Numbered from the stretch's first letter, positions 42,069 to 51,075 are shown. The stretch: 64,000 nt of DNA from MA-ANB-1 sp965216445 (GCA_965216445.1 OZ244166.1:2418001-2482000); one strand, 5' to 3'. Translations and numbers: made by a program. The notes: a model not told the origin generated them from the sequence alone.

Positions 42069-42767
42069 ATGACCACAACCGAAGTCCATATCTCCACACC
42101 AGCCATCGGCCGATTCAACGCATGGTTCTTTGACACCTTTGACGGATTCATCGACTGGTCCCTGCGACGGGTAAAAAAGAAGGTCTATCGCGATCTTCCA
42201 GACAGCATTGTCGAAATAGGACCCGGAGTCGGCGCCAACTTTCGCTACTACCCACCTGGGACAACCGTCGTGGCGGTCGAGCCAAACCAGCAGATGCACA
42301 CTCGCCTCAAGGCCAACGCCAGGGCCGCCGGTATAGATCTGGTCCTCGAGGGCACCGTTGCCGAAGCAACGGGAATCCCTTCCGAGTCAGCCGAAGTTGT
42401 CGTCTCCAACCTTGTTCTATGCACGGTTCTCGATCCGGCGAAGGCGATTAGCGAAGCGCATAGGGTCCTCAAACCCGGTGGACGACTACTTCTCGTCGAA
42501 CACGTTCGTGGCCGAGGACCCCTTCTCAGATTGCTGCAGAGACTTGTTGCCCGCCCCTGGAAATGGCTGTTCGAAGGATGCGAGCTCCACCGAGACACGA
42601 TGTCAACGCTCGCATCGGCCGGTTTTGACGCCGATTCCGTTTCTCAGAAGACAGTTGTCACCCCGTTCGTTCCCATCAACTCACTGCTTTATGGGCAAGC
42701 CGTCAAACAGCCGTCGCCCATGAATCAGACAAACCAACCAGAGCACAGCAAAGGAGCACAAAAATGA
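42069..42767 (+). CDS. SAM-dependent methyltransferase (class I, module 1)
   Basis: A 232-residue class I methyltransferase. Motif I is IVEIGPGVGANFRYY (near residue 48), motif II has VVAVEPNQQM, and the post-motif HRVLKPGGRLLLVEHVRG is typical of small-molecule/lipid methyltransferases. ATG 42069 follows a GGAAACCC stretch. Its stop overlaps the next gene. It begins a three-gene run: methyltransferase, small basic protein and DUF5698 protein. The target molecule is unknown. Confidence 0.87.
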   Translation: MTTTEVHISTPAIGRFNAWFFDTFDGFIDWSLRRVKKKVYRDLPDSIVEIGPGVGANFRYYPPGTTVVAVEPNQQMHTRLKANARAAGIDLVLEGTVAEATGIPSESAEVVVSNLVLCTVLDPAKAISEAHRVLKPGGRLLLVEHVRGRGPLLRLLQRLVARPWKWLFEGCELHRDTMSTLASAGFDADSVSQKTVVTPFVPINSLLYGQAVKQPSPMNQTNQPEHSKGAQK

Positions 42768-42976
42768 AACTCAGAAAAACACGACGTCGGAAGACAATCG
42801 GATCGGCATTCGCCGACCTGGCGCAGGACTCTCTCGGATTGTCGATGAGCGAAGTTATCGAACAGCTGACGTCCCACGGCGATGCACCAAACGGCAATGG
42901 TCGGCGGTTCGGGCCGGAGTTGATGGACTCTCGGCCACATCTCTCCGATCGGCCTCGAGTCGAACGGGAGGGTTAA
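42764..42976 (+). CDS. Small basic protein of unknown function
   Basis: A 70-residue protein that starts with an ATG overlapping the methyltransferase stop (ATGA) and has AAGGAG seven bases upstream, so it is translated. Its N-terminus is very basic (KLRKTRRRKT), followed by an amphipathic segment (SAFADLAQDSLGLSMSEVIE). No domain is recognised. It may be specific to this operon. Confidence 0.7.
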   Translation: MKLRKTRRRKTIGSAFADLAQDSLGLSMSEVIEQLTSHGDAPNGNGRRFGPELMDSRPHLSDRPRVEREG

Positions 42977-42984
42977 GGAAGTTT

Positions 42985-43416
42985 GTGGCTGACTACTTCA
43001 CGACCTTCGTCTTCGCCGTCGCCAGCGTCGGTTTGTGGACCCTCCGCGTTGCGATGACCGCTGCCGGAAGGCGCCTCTTCGGTTCGATTGTCGCGGCTAT
43101 CGAAGGCGTCACGTACGTAGCCGTGTTCTCACAACTGGTAGGCACTGCAGGTTCACCTGGTCGCCTAGCGGTCTATGGAATCGGCGTCGGGACCGGTACA
43201 TTCCTTGGACTAGGTATCGACAAGCGCCTGAAGGCTTCTCGAGGCAAGACACCAACGAAACGAGCTTCTGGCGCACCGACCATCCGAAGTCTATGCCAGG
43301 TCGATGGACCGACACGGCGAGCCGGAGAGACACCTGAACCGCAGGCCAGGAAGGGCATGATCCGTCCTCGAAGGCGTAGGACTAAGACTCATGAGGGTCA
43401 ACAGGTGTCTTTATGA
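42985..43416 (+). CDS. DUF5698 membrane protein (module 1)
   Basis: A 143-residue membrane protein; GTG 42985 follows AAGGAAG. Three hydrophobic segments are visible (FVFAVASVGLWTLRVAMTA, AAIEGVTYVAVFSQLV, GIGVGTGTFLGLGI), matching the N-terminal membrane part of UPF0316/DUF5698 proteins, but the usual cytoplasmic DUF2179 domain is missing. The last 60 residues are a basic, unstructured tail. A paralogue with 65-70% visible identity in the core is encoded at 47688, also beside a methyltransferase. Confidence 0.8.
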   Translation: MADYFTTFVFAVASVGLWTLRVAMTAAGRRLFGSIVAAIEGVTYVAVFSQLVGTAGSPGRLAVYGIGVGTGTFLGLGIDKRLKASRGKTPTKRASGAPTIRSLCQVDGPTRRAGETPEPQARKGMIRPRRRRTKTHEGQQVSL

Positions 43417-43485
43417 AGCTGATTCCACTGCAACACCCAGAAAAGCGCAGCACTAGCTGACGCAATACGGACCGGCCCGTGCTCA

Positions 43486-46077
43486 ATGCACCAGCCGGTC
43501 CGGGTGCGCGAGGATAGGTGCATGCTTCTTGGACGCTCCGCGGAACGCGAAGCACTCATCGATGCGTCTGGCCGCCATCGTTTGGTGACCGTGGTCGGAC
43601 CCGGTGGTGTCGGAAAGACAACGCTGGCAAAACAACTGCTCAGCCACGATGAACTCGGCAGCGTTCCCTACTTCGTGGATCTAACCGGAATCTCACCGTC
43701 AAAGCTCATCGGTGGGATTGCAGGTTCCCTCGGATTTGCTTCATTCAATGCTCTAGTCGAAACAGCCAACTCCGAAGACTGGCTACTAATAGTCGACAAC
43801 TGCGAGCACATGCTGGGACCAGTTGCTGACGCCCTGGAGACTCTCATGCAGCGTTGCCCGCGGCTCCGGATCGTCTGCACCAGCCGAGAACCGATCGAGA
43901 TTCCCCACGAGTTCATCCTTCGCCTCGAGCCACTGTCTCTTGAAGGGGATCCCTCACCCGCCGCCAGGCTGTTCGTCGAGAGGTCGCGACTGGCGGCAGC
44001 AACAGACACGCCGAGTGAGTGGATGAAGATCGAAGAGATTTGTTCAGTGTTGGACGGACTGCCGTTGGCGATCGAGCTTGCAGCCGCAAAGACCGCGACG
44101 ATGACACTCGAGGAGATCCTCGAAGGCTTGGATGAACCAATCGCGTTGCTCGAACAACCTCGCTCTCGACGTCCCCAGCGTCACGTCAGTCTTCGAGCCA
44201 CGATCGCCTGGTCGTACGACCTCCTGTCCACCGACGAACAGCGGGCGCTGGCCTGCCTCTCGGTGCTTGAAGGATCGTTCTCCTTGAAGGTCGCTGAGGC
44301 AGCGGTCGGGGTCGACGGGGTGACGCCGCTGATGGAGGGGCTTGTCGAAAAGTCACTGATCAACCATGTGCCGATTGCCGCCGAATCGTGGTTTCGGATC
44401 CTTGAGACGATCCGATCCTATGGCGCAGAGCGACTTGACGAACTCGGAGAGCGTGCAGACGTGTGGGACCGGGTCACAGCCGAAATACTCCGAGAACTCG
44501 AGGGATTGCGAATGGGGCCAGTGAGGATCCCTCCCCTGATCAAAGAGGGTTTCCCAACGGTGAGACACGTGCTTGAGAGATGCCTGATGGGTGACCAAGT
44601 TCCCCACCGCGTTCTCCGCGTATTGGGTCACCTGTGGTGGCTAGAAGACGTCGGCCACCAACCGGAGGGTTCACAGATCGCACAGAAAGCCATCGAGAAA
44701 TGGCCCGAACCTAACCCCGAATCTGCAATTGCCTACGGTGTTCTCGCCGGCTTTCAAAGACTTGCCGGCCGATACGAAGATGCCGAACGCAACGCCCGGA
44801 TTGCCATCGCCTCGAGCAAAGGTGTGGGCGCAGCATTCGGTCACCGCTCATTGGGTCAACAAATCCGCCGCCACGGGGACTGGGAAGGCGCCCTGGACCA
44901 CTTCCAAAAAGCGGCAGAGGCGGCGCGCAACGACGACGAAAACGGGCTAGCGCTAGAGATTGGGCTCCATGTCGCGATCACCGTCGCCCGGGCGGGCGAC
45001 CCCGCGAAGGCTGTACATGGGCTGGAAGCGCTGGTAGCCGATTCGAGTCCGTACCCGCTTCTGAATCAGTGGACCCGACTATTCCTTTCATGGGTCTTGT
45101 TTGATTTTGACCCCGCCCGTGCCCACGCAATATCGGAGGCAGTACTGGAGGACGACGACAGAATCGAAGACACCTGGGTGGCGGCTGTCGCTCACCAGCA
45201 CCTCGGGATCTCAGCCCTCCTATCTTCCGATATTCCAAGGGGTGCGAGTCATCTCAAAACGTCTCTTGAGCTGTTCCTCCAGATCCACAACCGATCAGAC
45301 ATCGCGTTGACCCTGCTCGCCGTCGCAGCTCTGTTCAACAGGGTTGGAGATGTCGATCGTGCCCGCAGGGTTCTGGTAACCACAGACGAATACGGGACCA
45401 TGGATCGGTATGGAGAGTTCGAGTACCGGCTGTTCGATCGGATTGGGTCGCTACCCGAACGGGTCGACGGAGTCGAGCCTCTGACCAACGCCAAGATCCT
45501 CCAGCTGTTGAACCACCTCGAAGCGGAATCTGTGCATGAGCCTGACGGTGACGGTCCGACTTTCCGCAAAAAGGGAGACATGTGGGAGCTTTCGTTTGAC
45601 GGAGACCTCGCTCTCATCAGAGACTCGAAGGGAATTGTCGATATTCACACGCTGATCCGAAATGTCGGCAAGGAGATCTCCGCACTCGACCTGATGGGAA
45701 GTGGACTGAGCCCGTCGCCATCGGAGCCCAAGTCGGACCCAGGTGCCCGCAGACAGTACGAAGCTCGAATCAAGGAACTGGAGTCAGAGATCAACGAGGC
45801 CGATTCGGACGGCGACCCCTATCGGGCCGATTTGGCCCGCCAGGAGTTGGACGTATTGATCGACCACATCACATCTACCTACGGATTGCATGGCAGGTCG
45901 CGTCAAGAGACGAACCCGGCAGAGCGGGCTCGTTCGGCCGTCACATCGAGAATCAGGGCCACCATCAAAAGACTCCGAGACTCCCTGCCGGGGATGGCCG
46001 ACCATCTCGACGTGTCCGTGAAGACTGGCCGCTTTTGCGCATATGAACCGCCGGAACCCGTGGATTGGAATCTCTAG
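43486..46077 (+). CDS. AfsR/LuxR-like NB-ARC ATPase with TPR repeats
   Basis: An 863-residue STAND ATPase. Walker A is GPGGVGKTTLAK (residues 38-49), Walker B LLIVDNCEHM, with the SREP sensor and the GLPLAIELAAAK segment. Residues 350-650 form helical TPR-like repeats (GRYEDAERNARIAIASSKGV). Residues ~690-860 are an actinobacterial C-terminal module (FRKKGDMWELSFDGD, RDSKGIVDIHTLIRN, TGRFCAYEPPEPVDW). There is no N-terminal SARP or C-terminal LuxR DNA-binding domain, so it probably works through another protein. The start may be ATG 43522 (MLLGRSAEREAL). Confidence 0.87.
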   Translation: MHQPVRVREDRCMLLGRSAEREALIDASGRHRLVTVVGPGGVGKTTLAKQLLSHDELGSVPYFVDLTGISPSKLIGGIAGSLGFASFNALVETANSEDWLLIVDNCEHMLGPVADALETLMQRCPRLRIVCTSREPIEIPHEFILRLEPLSLEGDPSPAARLFVERSRLAAATDTPSEWMKIEEICSVLDGLPLAIELAAAKTATMTLEEILEGLDEPIALLEQPRSRRPQRHVSLRATIAWSYDLLSTDEQRALACLSVLEGSFSLKVAEAAVGVDGVTPLMEGLVEKSLINHVPIAAESWFRILETIRSYGAERLDELGERADVWDRVTAEILRELEGLRMGPVRIPPLIKEGFPTVRHVLERCLMGDQVPHRVLRVLGHLWWLEDVGHQPEGSQIAQKAIEKWPEPNPESAIAYGVLAGFQRLAGRYEDAERNARIAIASSKGVGAAFGHRSLGQQIRRHGDWEGALDHFQKAAEAARNDDENGLALEIGLHVAITVARAGDPAKAVHGLEALVADSSPYPLLNQWTRLFLSWVLFDFDPARAHAISEAVLEDDDRIEDTWVAAVAHQHLGISALLSSDIPRGASHLKTSLELFLQIHNRSDIALTLLAVAALFNRVGDVDRARRVLVTTDEYGTMDRYGEFEYRLFDRIGSLPERVDGVEPLTNAKILQLLNHLEAESVHEPDGDGPTFRKKGDMWELSFDGDLALIRDSKGIVDIHTLIRNVGKEISALDLMGSGLSPSPSEPKSDPGARRQYEARIKELESEINEADSDGDPYRADLARQELDVLIDHITSTYGLHGRSRQETNPAERARSAVTSRIRATIKRLRDSLPGMADHLDVSVKTGRFCAYEPPEPVDWNL

Positions 46078-46141
46078 CGTTCAAGGCCCTTTGGTGCCGA
46101 ATCCCCGGCCAAAAGACCAAAAACGTGCCCGGAGACCGTTT

Positions 46142-46178
46142 GTAAGGCCGAATCTCACAACGTAAAGCCGTTTCTCAC
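46142..46178 (+). repeat. Two 17-base imperfect direct repeats upstream of the dirigent-like gene
   Basis: GTAAGGCCGAATCTCAC (46142-46158) and GTAAAGCCGTTTCTCAC (46162-46178) match at 14 of 17 positions and have a 20-base period, about two helical turns. They lie 37 bases before the start of the secreted protein gene, and could be tandem activator sites. Confidence 0.5.
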
Positions 46179-46214
46179 GCCTAAAGGGTGAAGCAAGTTA
46201 CCTAGGAGGTAGAA

Positions 46215-46859
46215 ATGAGAAACGCTTCGAAAAACATATCAGCGGGTGCAATGGCGCTGGTGATGCTGTTGGGCGGAGGCTCAACCGGACTGATCGCCGA
46301 CCAAGCCAACTCCCCAAACAACCCAAACCACCTAGAGATCGAGGTGGCGGAAGACGGAACCCGGTTCGCTTTCGACGAAAGCCCGGTCTTTGAAGACGGG
46401 TACCCGGCCTACGGCAACGGATTCGTCACACAGGGATACATCTATCCCGCCGGGACTCTGGATGGGTCCAACGGGGTCAACCCGGATGGAAGTCCCGAGT
46501 TTCCCGACCAGGTGATCGGTGAATGGACGTGCTACGGCTACTTCGTTGGTGACGGTGCCCATACCGAGTCTGGTCCCTGGGTGGTCACTACCCAGGTCTT
46601 CGAGTTCAACTCCGATGTCGTTGGGGGCGAAACCCTTGTCACCGTCGGATCAGAGACACCTGCGGGAGCCGGTCCAGCCGTGCGAGCTGTCGTCGGAGGT
46701 ACCGGAAGGTTCAACCTGGCATCGGGTGAAGTTGTCCAAGTAACTTTGGGACACAACGCATCCGATGGCGTGAACGCAACCTTCGATTTCGATCTGAACG
46801 GGGCCAGACGCCCTTCCGCTCAGGAGTCGACTTCGTCTCTCGTCGGAAGAATCATTTGA
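46215..46859 (+). CDS. Secreted allene oxide cyclase/dirigent-like barrel protein
   Basis: A 214-residue exported protein. A strong AGGAGG ribosome site lies 5-6 bases upstream. The signal peptide is about 28 residues (SAGAMALVMLLGGGSTGLIA). The mature part resembles the AOC/dirigent eight-strand barrel: IGEWTCYGYFVGDG, TTQVFEFN, RAVVGGTGRFNLASGEVVQ and VNATFDFDLNGA. These barrels bind small hydrophobic ligands. It lies after the AfsR-like ATPase but has its own repeats upstream. Confidence 0.8.
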   Translation: MRNASKNISAGAMALVMLLGGGSTGLIADQANSPNNPNHLEIEVAEDGTRFAFDESPVFEDGYPAYGNGFVTQGYIYPAGTLDGSNGVNPDGSPEFPDQVIGEWTCYGYFVGDGAHTESGPWVVTTQVFEFNSDVVGGETLVTVGSETPAGAGPAVRAVVGGTGRFNLASGEVVQVTLGHNASDGVNATFDFDLNGARRPSAQESTSSLVGRII

Positions 46860-46952
46860 AAGCGGACTGTTGCGAAGGGTAGGGCTGCGACCCAGCCCTG
46901 CCCTCGCCGACTGAAGGCCACGATGAAAACAAACGGTTCGTCCCGGATTCGG

Positions 46953-47582
46953 TTATGCCGGGATCTGGGCAGCATCGACCCCAAGCACCACCTCAAAGTA
47001 GTGCTGGACAAGTCTGATCTGTTTGCCAAGGAGAGAAGGATCGTCCATGGCACGGGCCAGGATGAACCCACCTTCAAACGCGGCAAATACCTGGTCTGCC
47101 ATCGCAACCAGATCTATATCGTTCAGGTCAGGCCGGGTTTTCGCCGCCTGTTCCAGTTTGTCGAGGAGGATCTTCCGCCAGAACTCAATGGACTCGACGA
47201 TCGTTTCGCTTTGGGTTGTGCCACCAGGTCCCCGCTCGTAAATGAAAGACACGAACAGGCATCCCGGTTGGTTCAAAGCCATGTCGTCCGATCTCTCCGC
47301 GAAGTGCTCAACGAAGGCCACAGCCTGCTCCGCCGGATCGGTGGTACGGCTCTCGACCAGAGCCATGATTTCGGTGGCGAGGGCGATGTCAGCGGCGGCA
47401 TACCTCTCGACCAGCGCATCGCCAAGCGCCTCCTTGGAGGCGAAGTGATGGAAGAAGGCACCTTTCGAAGCCCCGGCCTGGTCCAGGATCGATTCAAGCG
47501 TCGTCGAGCTGAATCCGTGTTGATTCACCAGCTCGTGTGCGGCGTCGAGGATCCGGTCTTTGGCTGTCATCGTCGTGGTCAT
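46953..47582 (-). CDS. TetR-family transcriptional repressor
   Basis: A 209-residue TetR regulator (ATG 47582; GTG 47591 is possible). The N-terminal HTH is AKDRILDAAHELVNQHGFSS followed by SILDQAGASKGAFFHHFASK. The C-terminal helical domain resembles TetR_C-type regulators (VFAAFEGGFILARAMDDPSL). It is divergent from the DUF5698/methyltransferase operon, and two inverted repeats in the shared intergenic region are likely its operators. The ligand is unknown. Confidence 0.92.
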   Translation of the reverse strand: MTTTMTAKDRILDAAHELVNQHGFSSTTLESILDQAGASKGAFFHHFASKEALGDALVERYAAADIALATEIMALVESRTTDPAEQAVAFVEHFAERSDDMALNQPGCLFVSFIYERGPGGTTQSETIVESIEFWRKILLDKLEQAAKTRPDLNDIDLVAMADQVFAAFEGGFILARAMDDPSLLGKQIRLVQHYFEVVLGVDAAQIPA

Positions 47583-47614
47583 GGCAGCCACTATACCGAG
47601 TTTGACAAACCAAC

Positions 47615-47650
47615 CGGTCGGTATCTACCCTACCGACCGACCAGTCGGTC
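47615..47650. promoter_or_regulatory. TetR operators between divergent genes
   Basis: Two inverted repeats overlap here: CGGTCGGTA-n7-TACCGACCG (47615-47639) and GACCGAC-CA-GTCGGTC (47635-47650). A TTGACA-like -35 at 47602-47607 precedes them, so a repressor bound here would block the promoter of the DUF5698/methyltransferase genes and probably its own. Confidence 0.78.
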
Positions 47651-47687
47651 TTTCATCAATCAAATGCGCTTCAACCAGGACCTACCA

Positions 47688-48017
47688 ATGACTGCCTACC
47701 TTTCCACGTTCCTTCTCGCTGTCGCCAGCGTCGGTTTGTGGACCCTTCGTGTCGCCATGACCGCCAAGGGCCGGCGTCTTGTTGGCTCCGGTGTGGCGGC
47801 CATCGAAGGTGTGACCTTCGTGGCAGTTTTTTCACAGATGGTGGGAGCTGTCGACTCCCCCGGACGGGTGATCGTCTACGGGTTTGGTGTTGGCACCGGA
47901 ACGTACCTCGGTCTGAGCGTCGACAAACGACTCAATCGATCATCCAAGCCAGCGACGATCAAAAAACAAGAAAACTATGAGCTGACAAATGCTCAAGGAA
48001 GAGAAAGCAAATCATGA
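47688..48017 (+). CDS. DUF5698 membrane protein (module 2)
   Basis: A 109-residue membrane protein from ATG 47688 (an in-frame ATG at 47664 is possible). It has the same three hydrophobic segments as the 42985 protein: LLAVASVGLWTLRVAMTAKG, VAAIEGVTFVAVFSQMV and GFGVGTGTYLGLSVDKRL. The stop overlaps the methyltransferase start (ATGA). It lies under TetR control. Function unknown. Confidence 0.82.
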   Translation: MTAYLSTFLLAVASVGLWTLRVAMTAKGRRLVGSGVAAIEGVTFVAVFSQMVGAVDSPGRVIVYGFGVGTGTYLGLSVDKRLNRSSKPATIKKQENYELTNAQGRESKS

Positions 48018-49093
48018 CTACAACACAACAATCGACATACGAATTCGTCGAGCAGATCTTCGGGGCCGTCCTCGGAGCGTTGGACGCATGGGCGATCTAC
48101 GTCGGAGACAAACTAGGTCTCTACGAGGCGTTGGCACAAGCCGGCCCCATGTCGGAGGCAGAGTTGTCCGCAAGGACCGAGATTCACCGCCGATATGCCC
48201 GGGAGTGGCTGGAGCATCAAGTCACAGCAGGGGTCCTCTCGGTCAACGACGCTGGGCTACCTGCTGCCGACAGGCGTTACAACATCGAACCGGCGCAGGC
48301 AGAGGTTCTCACCGACAAAGACAGCCTCTCGTATCTCGCGCCGTTTGTGCGCCTGGTCGTGGCCGGTGGAATCCAGATGCCGGCCCTGATCGACGCCTAC
48401 CGGAACGGTGGCGGGGTCTCGTGGTCCGAGTTCGGTCCAGACATGAGAACCGGACAAGCCGAGATGAACCGCCCCTGGTTCATAAACGAACTCGGTACCT
48501 CGTGGTTCCCGTCGGTGCCGGAGATTCACAACCGTTTGACGGACGGGGGACGCGTCGCCGACGTCGGATGCGGAGAAGGATGGTCCGCAATCGCGATGGC
48601 CAAGGCTTACCCAAACATCACCGTCGACGGCTACGACATAGATGAGCCGTCGATGAAAGCTGCCCGCCAGCATGCCATCGCCGCGGGTGTCGCAGACCGG
48701 GTGACATTCCATACCGTTGACGCAGGGGCGACCGAAGCCACAACCGGTTACGACCTGGTAACCGCATTTGAATGCATACACGATCTGCCCGATCCGGTCA
48801 GCGTGTTGTCGACGATGAACCAGATGAAGGGTGAGGACGGTCTCGTCGTGGTGATGGACGAGGCGGTCGGGCACACCTTTGGCGAACGCGCCGACGAGGT
48901 GGAGCGCCTGATGTACGGATTCTCGCTTTTCGTATGTCTGCCCGACGGGATGTCCCACGAGACCTCCGTGGGGACGGGGACCGTCATGAGGCCGTCAACG
49001 CTGGAGAGTTACGCTCGCGATGCCGGGTTCAGTGGTGTCGACGTCCTTCCCATCGAAAACGATCTGTGGCGGTTTTACACGCTCAACAGCTAA
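48014..49093 (+). CDS. SAM-dependent methyltransferase with N-terminal winged helix (module 2)
   Basis: A 359-residue methyltransferase. Residues 1-100 form a winged-helix-like region (LDAWAIYVGDKLGLYEALAQ, SARTEIHRRYAREWLEHQVT); the Rossmann core begins with VADVGCGEGWSAIAMA (motif I) and continues with VDGYDIDE and a VTAFECIHDLPDPVSVL strand. This layout is typical of Actinobacteria methyltransferases acting on small molecules. It is coupled to the DUF5698 gene by ATGA and thus controlled by the same TetR repressor. Confidence 0.88.
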   Translation: MTTTQQSTYEFVEQIFGAVLGALDAWAIYVGDKLGLYEALAQAGPMSEAELSARTEIHRRYAREWLEHQVTAGVLSVNDAGLPAADRRYNIEPAQAEVLTDKDSLSYLAPFVRLVVAGGIQMPALIDAYRNGGGVSWSEFGPDMRTGQAEMNRPWFINELGTSWFPSVPEIHNRLTDGGRVADVGCGEGWSAIAMAKAYPNITVDGYDIDEPSMKAARQHAIAAGVADRVTFHTVDAGATEATTGYDLVTAFECIHDLPDPVSVLSTMNQMKGEDGLVVVMDEAVGHTFGERADEVERLMYGFSLFVCLPDGMSHETSVGTGTVMRPSTLESYARDAGFSGVDVLPIENDLWRFYTLNS

Positions 49094-49127
49094 AGAATTG
49101 GTGGGGTTCCTCAGGAATCCCACCTAC

Positions 49128-50021
49128 TCAATTGGCTTCGTCACCACCGACTATTCGATAGGTCGGGTAGGCGAGACTGATGTTGTCAGCCATCGCGAAC
49201 TCCTCGAGGATCGAACGCCATACGTTCTGTGCCGTACCTCGCCGGCTTCTGGCGTCGGTCAGATATCGCGCCGTGAGTAGGACACCGCTGTCCTTAACCG
49301 ACAGGTAGACCGTCGGAGTGAGCGCACCGATCCTGATGTGATAGCGCCGAGCCGTCTCCCGAATCCGTTTGCCGGCTGTGGCTTCCACATCCGGGCATTG
49401 CTCAGCGAGGATTCTCCGGAGAATCGACTCGGCCCGCTCGTAGTCCGACTCGAAGGTGATCAATACCGGCAAGTCCTCCCAGATGTGGGAGAAGCCCTCT
49501 GTGTAGTTGGCAACCTTATGGGTGAACAGAATCCCGTTCGGTACATGGACGAGCCGACCGGTCGATTGCTCGGCATCAACCCAATTGCCCACCTCCATAA
49601 GTGAGAACCGAAAGAGACGGATGTCCACGACGTCGCCCTGGGTGCCGTCGACCTCAATTCGATCGCCAACACTCAACGGCCGGCGGGAGAGTATGTAGGC
49701 CCACCCGGCCATGTTCTTGAGTAGATCCGAGAGGCCAATCGCGATACCGGCAGAGAGCAAGCCGAGATAAGTGCCGAAGTTGTCGAAGGCATCGATCCAA
49801 ATGAAGCTCAGTGTGAGCAACAAAACGACGGTCGATGTGTAGCTTGCTACCTTCCTCGCTCGATATACGGCTTCACCGTCCTGATCGTCGTCGACCCGCG
49901 ACGCCACATAACGGATGACAAGTCGCCGAACGATCAAAACCAGTGCGATGACAATCAACGACGCGGCGATTTTTGCCTGGTTGCCGGTATCAATCCCGAG
50001 TGTTTCTTGGATCCAATCCAC
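49128..50021 (-). CDS. MscS-family mechanosensitive channel
   Basis: A 297-residue protein. Three to four hydrophobic segments at the N-terminus end in a pore-like segment (GTYLGLLSAGIAIGLSDLLK), followed by the MscS beta domain (LSVGDRIEVDGTQGDVVDIR, VHVPNGILFTHKVANYT) and a C-terminal alpha/beta domain. It would release solutes under osmotic downshock. The gene is leftward and convergent with the methyltransferase operon, 34 bases away. Confidence 0.88.
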   Translation of the reverse strand: MDWIQETLGIDTGNQAKIAASLIVIALVLIVRRLVIRYVASRVDDDQDGEAVYRARKVASYTSTVVLLLTLSFIWIDAFDNFGTYLGLLSAGIAIGLSDLLKNMAGWAYILSRRPLSVGDRIEVDGTQGDVVDIRLFRFSLMEVGNWVDAEQSTGRLVHVPNGILFTHKVANYTEGFSHIWEDLPVLITFESDYERAESILRRILAEQCPDVEATAGKRIRETARRYHIRIGALTPTVYLSVKDSGVLLTARYLTDARSRRGTAQNVWRSILEEFAMADNISLAYPTYRIVGGDEAN

Positions 50022-50101
50022 GACCGTACGGTAACCGGTCCGAACCCGGCTTTTGGCCTCCCATTGCCATCACGAGAATCCGGGATAGCCTTATCTGGCA
50101 G

Positions 50102-51067
50102 ATGAAACGCCAACTCTTCCCCCAAAACGTCATCGCCATCATCTGGGACTTCGACAAGACCCTGATCCCCGGCAACATGCAAGGGCCCTTGTTCAAGCGT
50201 TACGGCATTAGCGAAGCTGATTTCTGGGAAGAAGTGGATGGGCTCGAGCGCTTCTATCTCGACCATGGAGCACACCGCGTGGCGCGGGACGCCCTTTATC
50301 TGCATCACATCCTGACCTACGTCCGTGAGGGGCGAATGGCTGGGCTCAGCAACGATCTCCTGGCTGAACTTGGCAAAGAGATCGACTTCTACCCCGGGAT
50401 CCCCGACTTCATGGAGATCCTGAAAAAGACGGTGGAATCAGAGCCCCGTTTCGCGGAGCACCAGATAGTCGTCGAGCACTACGTGGTCTCGACGGGTCTG
50501 AGACAGATGATTCAGGGGTCGGCTGTTGCCCCATATCTGACCGAGGTTTGGGCTTGTGAGTTCGCAGAACTAGTCGCGAAGCCGGGCTATGCCGAAGGCC
50601 AGGACGCCCTCTTCTCTGCCGACCGCCAGATCGAACAGCTCGTCTACACAATCGACAACACGACCAAGACCAGGGCCGTCTTTGAGATCAACAAGGGGAC
50701 CAACCGAAACCCGGCCATCGATGTGAACTCAAAAGTGGCCGCCGAAGACCGCCGCGTACCGTTCCAGAACATGATCTACATCGCTGACGGACCTTCAGAT
50801 GTGCCTGTGTTCTCGGTCGTGGGAGCCAACGGAGGCAAGACCTATGCGGTGTATCGGCCCGGTTCCGAAGTGGAATTCGAACAGGTCAACCGACTGCTCG
50901 AACAGGACCGAATCGATTCCTTTGGCGAGGCCGACTACACGGCCGGCTCGCAGACGTCGATGTGGATCACCAATGCTGCGCGCCAAATTGGCCGGAGAAT
51001 TGTCAGCGATCGCGAAGAAGCATTGGCGGAAAGAGTGGGATTACCGCCGAGACACGTAGACGACTGA
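50102..51067 (+). CDS. HAD-superfamily phosphatase-like protein
   Basis: A 321-residue protein from ATG 50102. The HAD nucleophile motif is IIWDFDKTLIPG (residues 13-24), motif II lies near YVVSTGLRQM, and motif IV is YIADGPSDVPVF with two Asp. A long helical cap sits in between. Which phosphate ester it removes is unknown. It is divergent from the MscS gene and convergent with the coiled-coil gene. Confidence 0.87.
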   Translation: MKRQLFPQNVIAIIWDFDKTLIPGNMQGPLFKRYGISEADFWEEVDGLERFYLDHGAHRVARDALYLHHILTYVREGRMAGLSNDLLAELGKEIDFYPGIPDFMEILKKTVESEPRFAEHQIVVEHYVVSTGLRQMIQGSAVAPYLTEVWACEFAELVAKPGYAEGQDALFSADRQIEQLVYTIDNTTKTRAVFEINKGTNRNPAIDVNSKVAAEDRRVPFQNMIYIADGPSDVPVFSVVGANGGKTYAVYRPGSEVEFEQVNRLLEQDRIDSFGEADYTAGSQTSMWITNAARQIGRRIVSDREEALAERVGLPPRHVDD

Positions 51068-51075
51068 CCGGCCGC

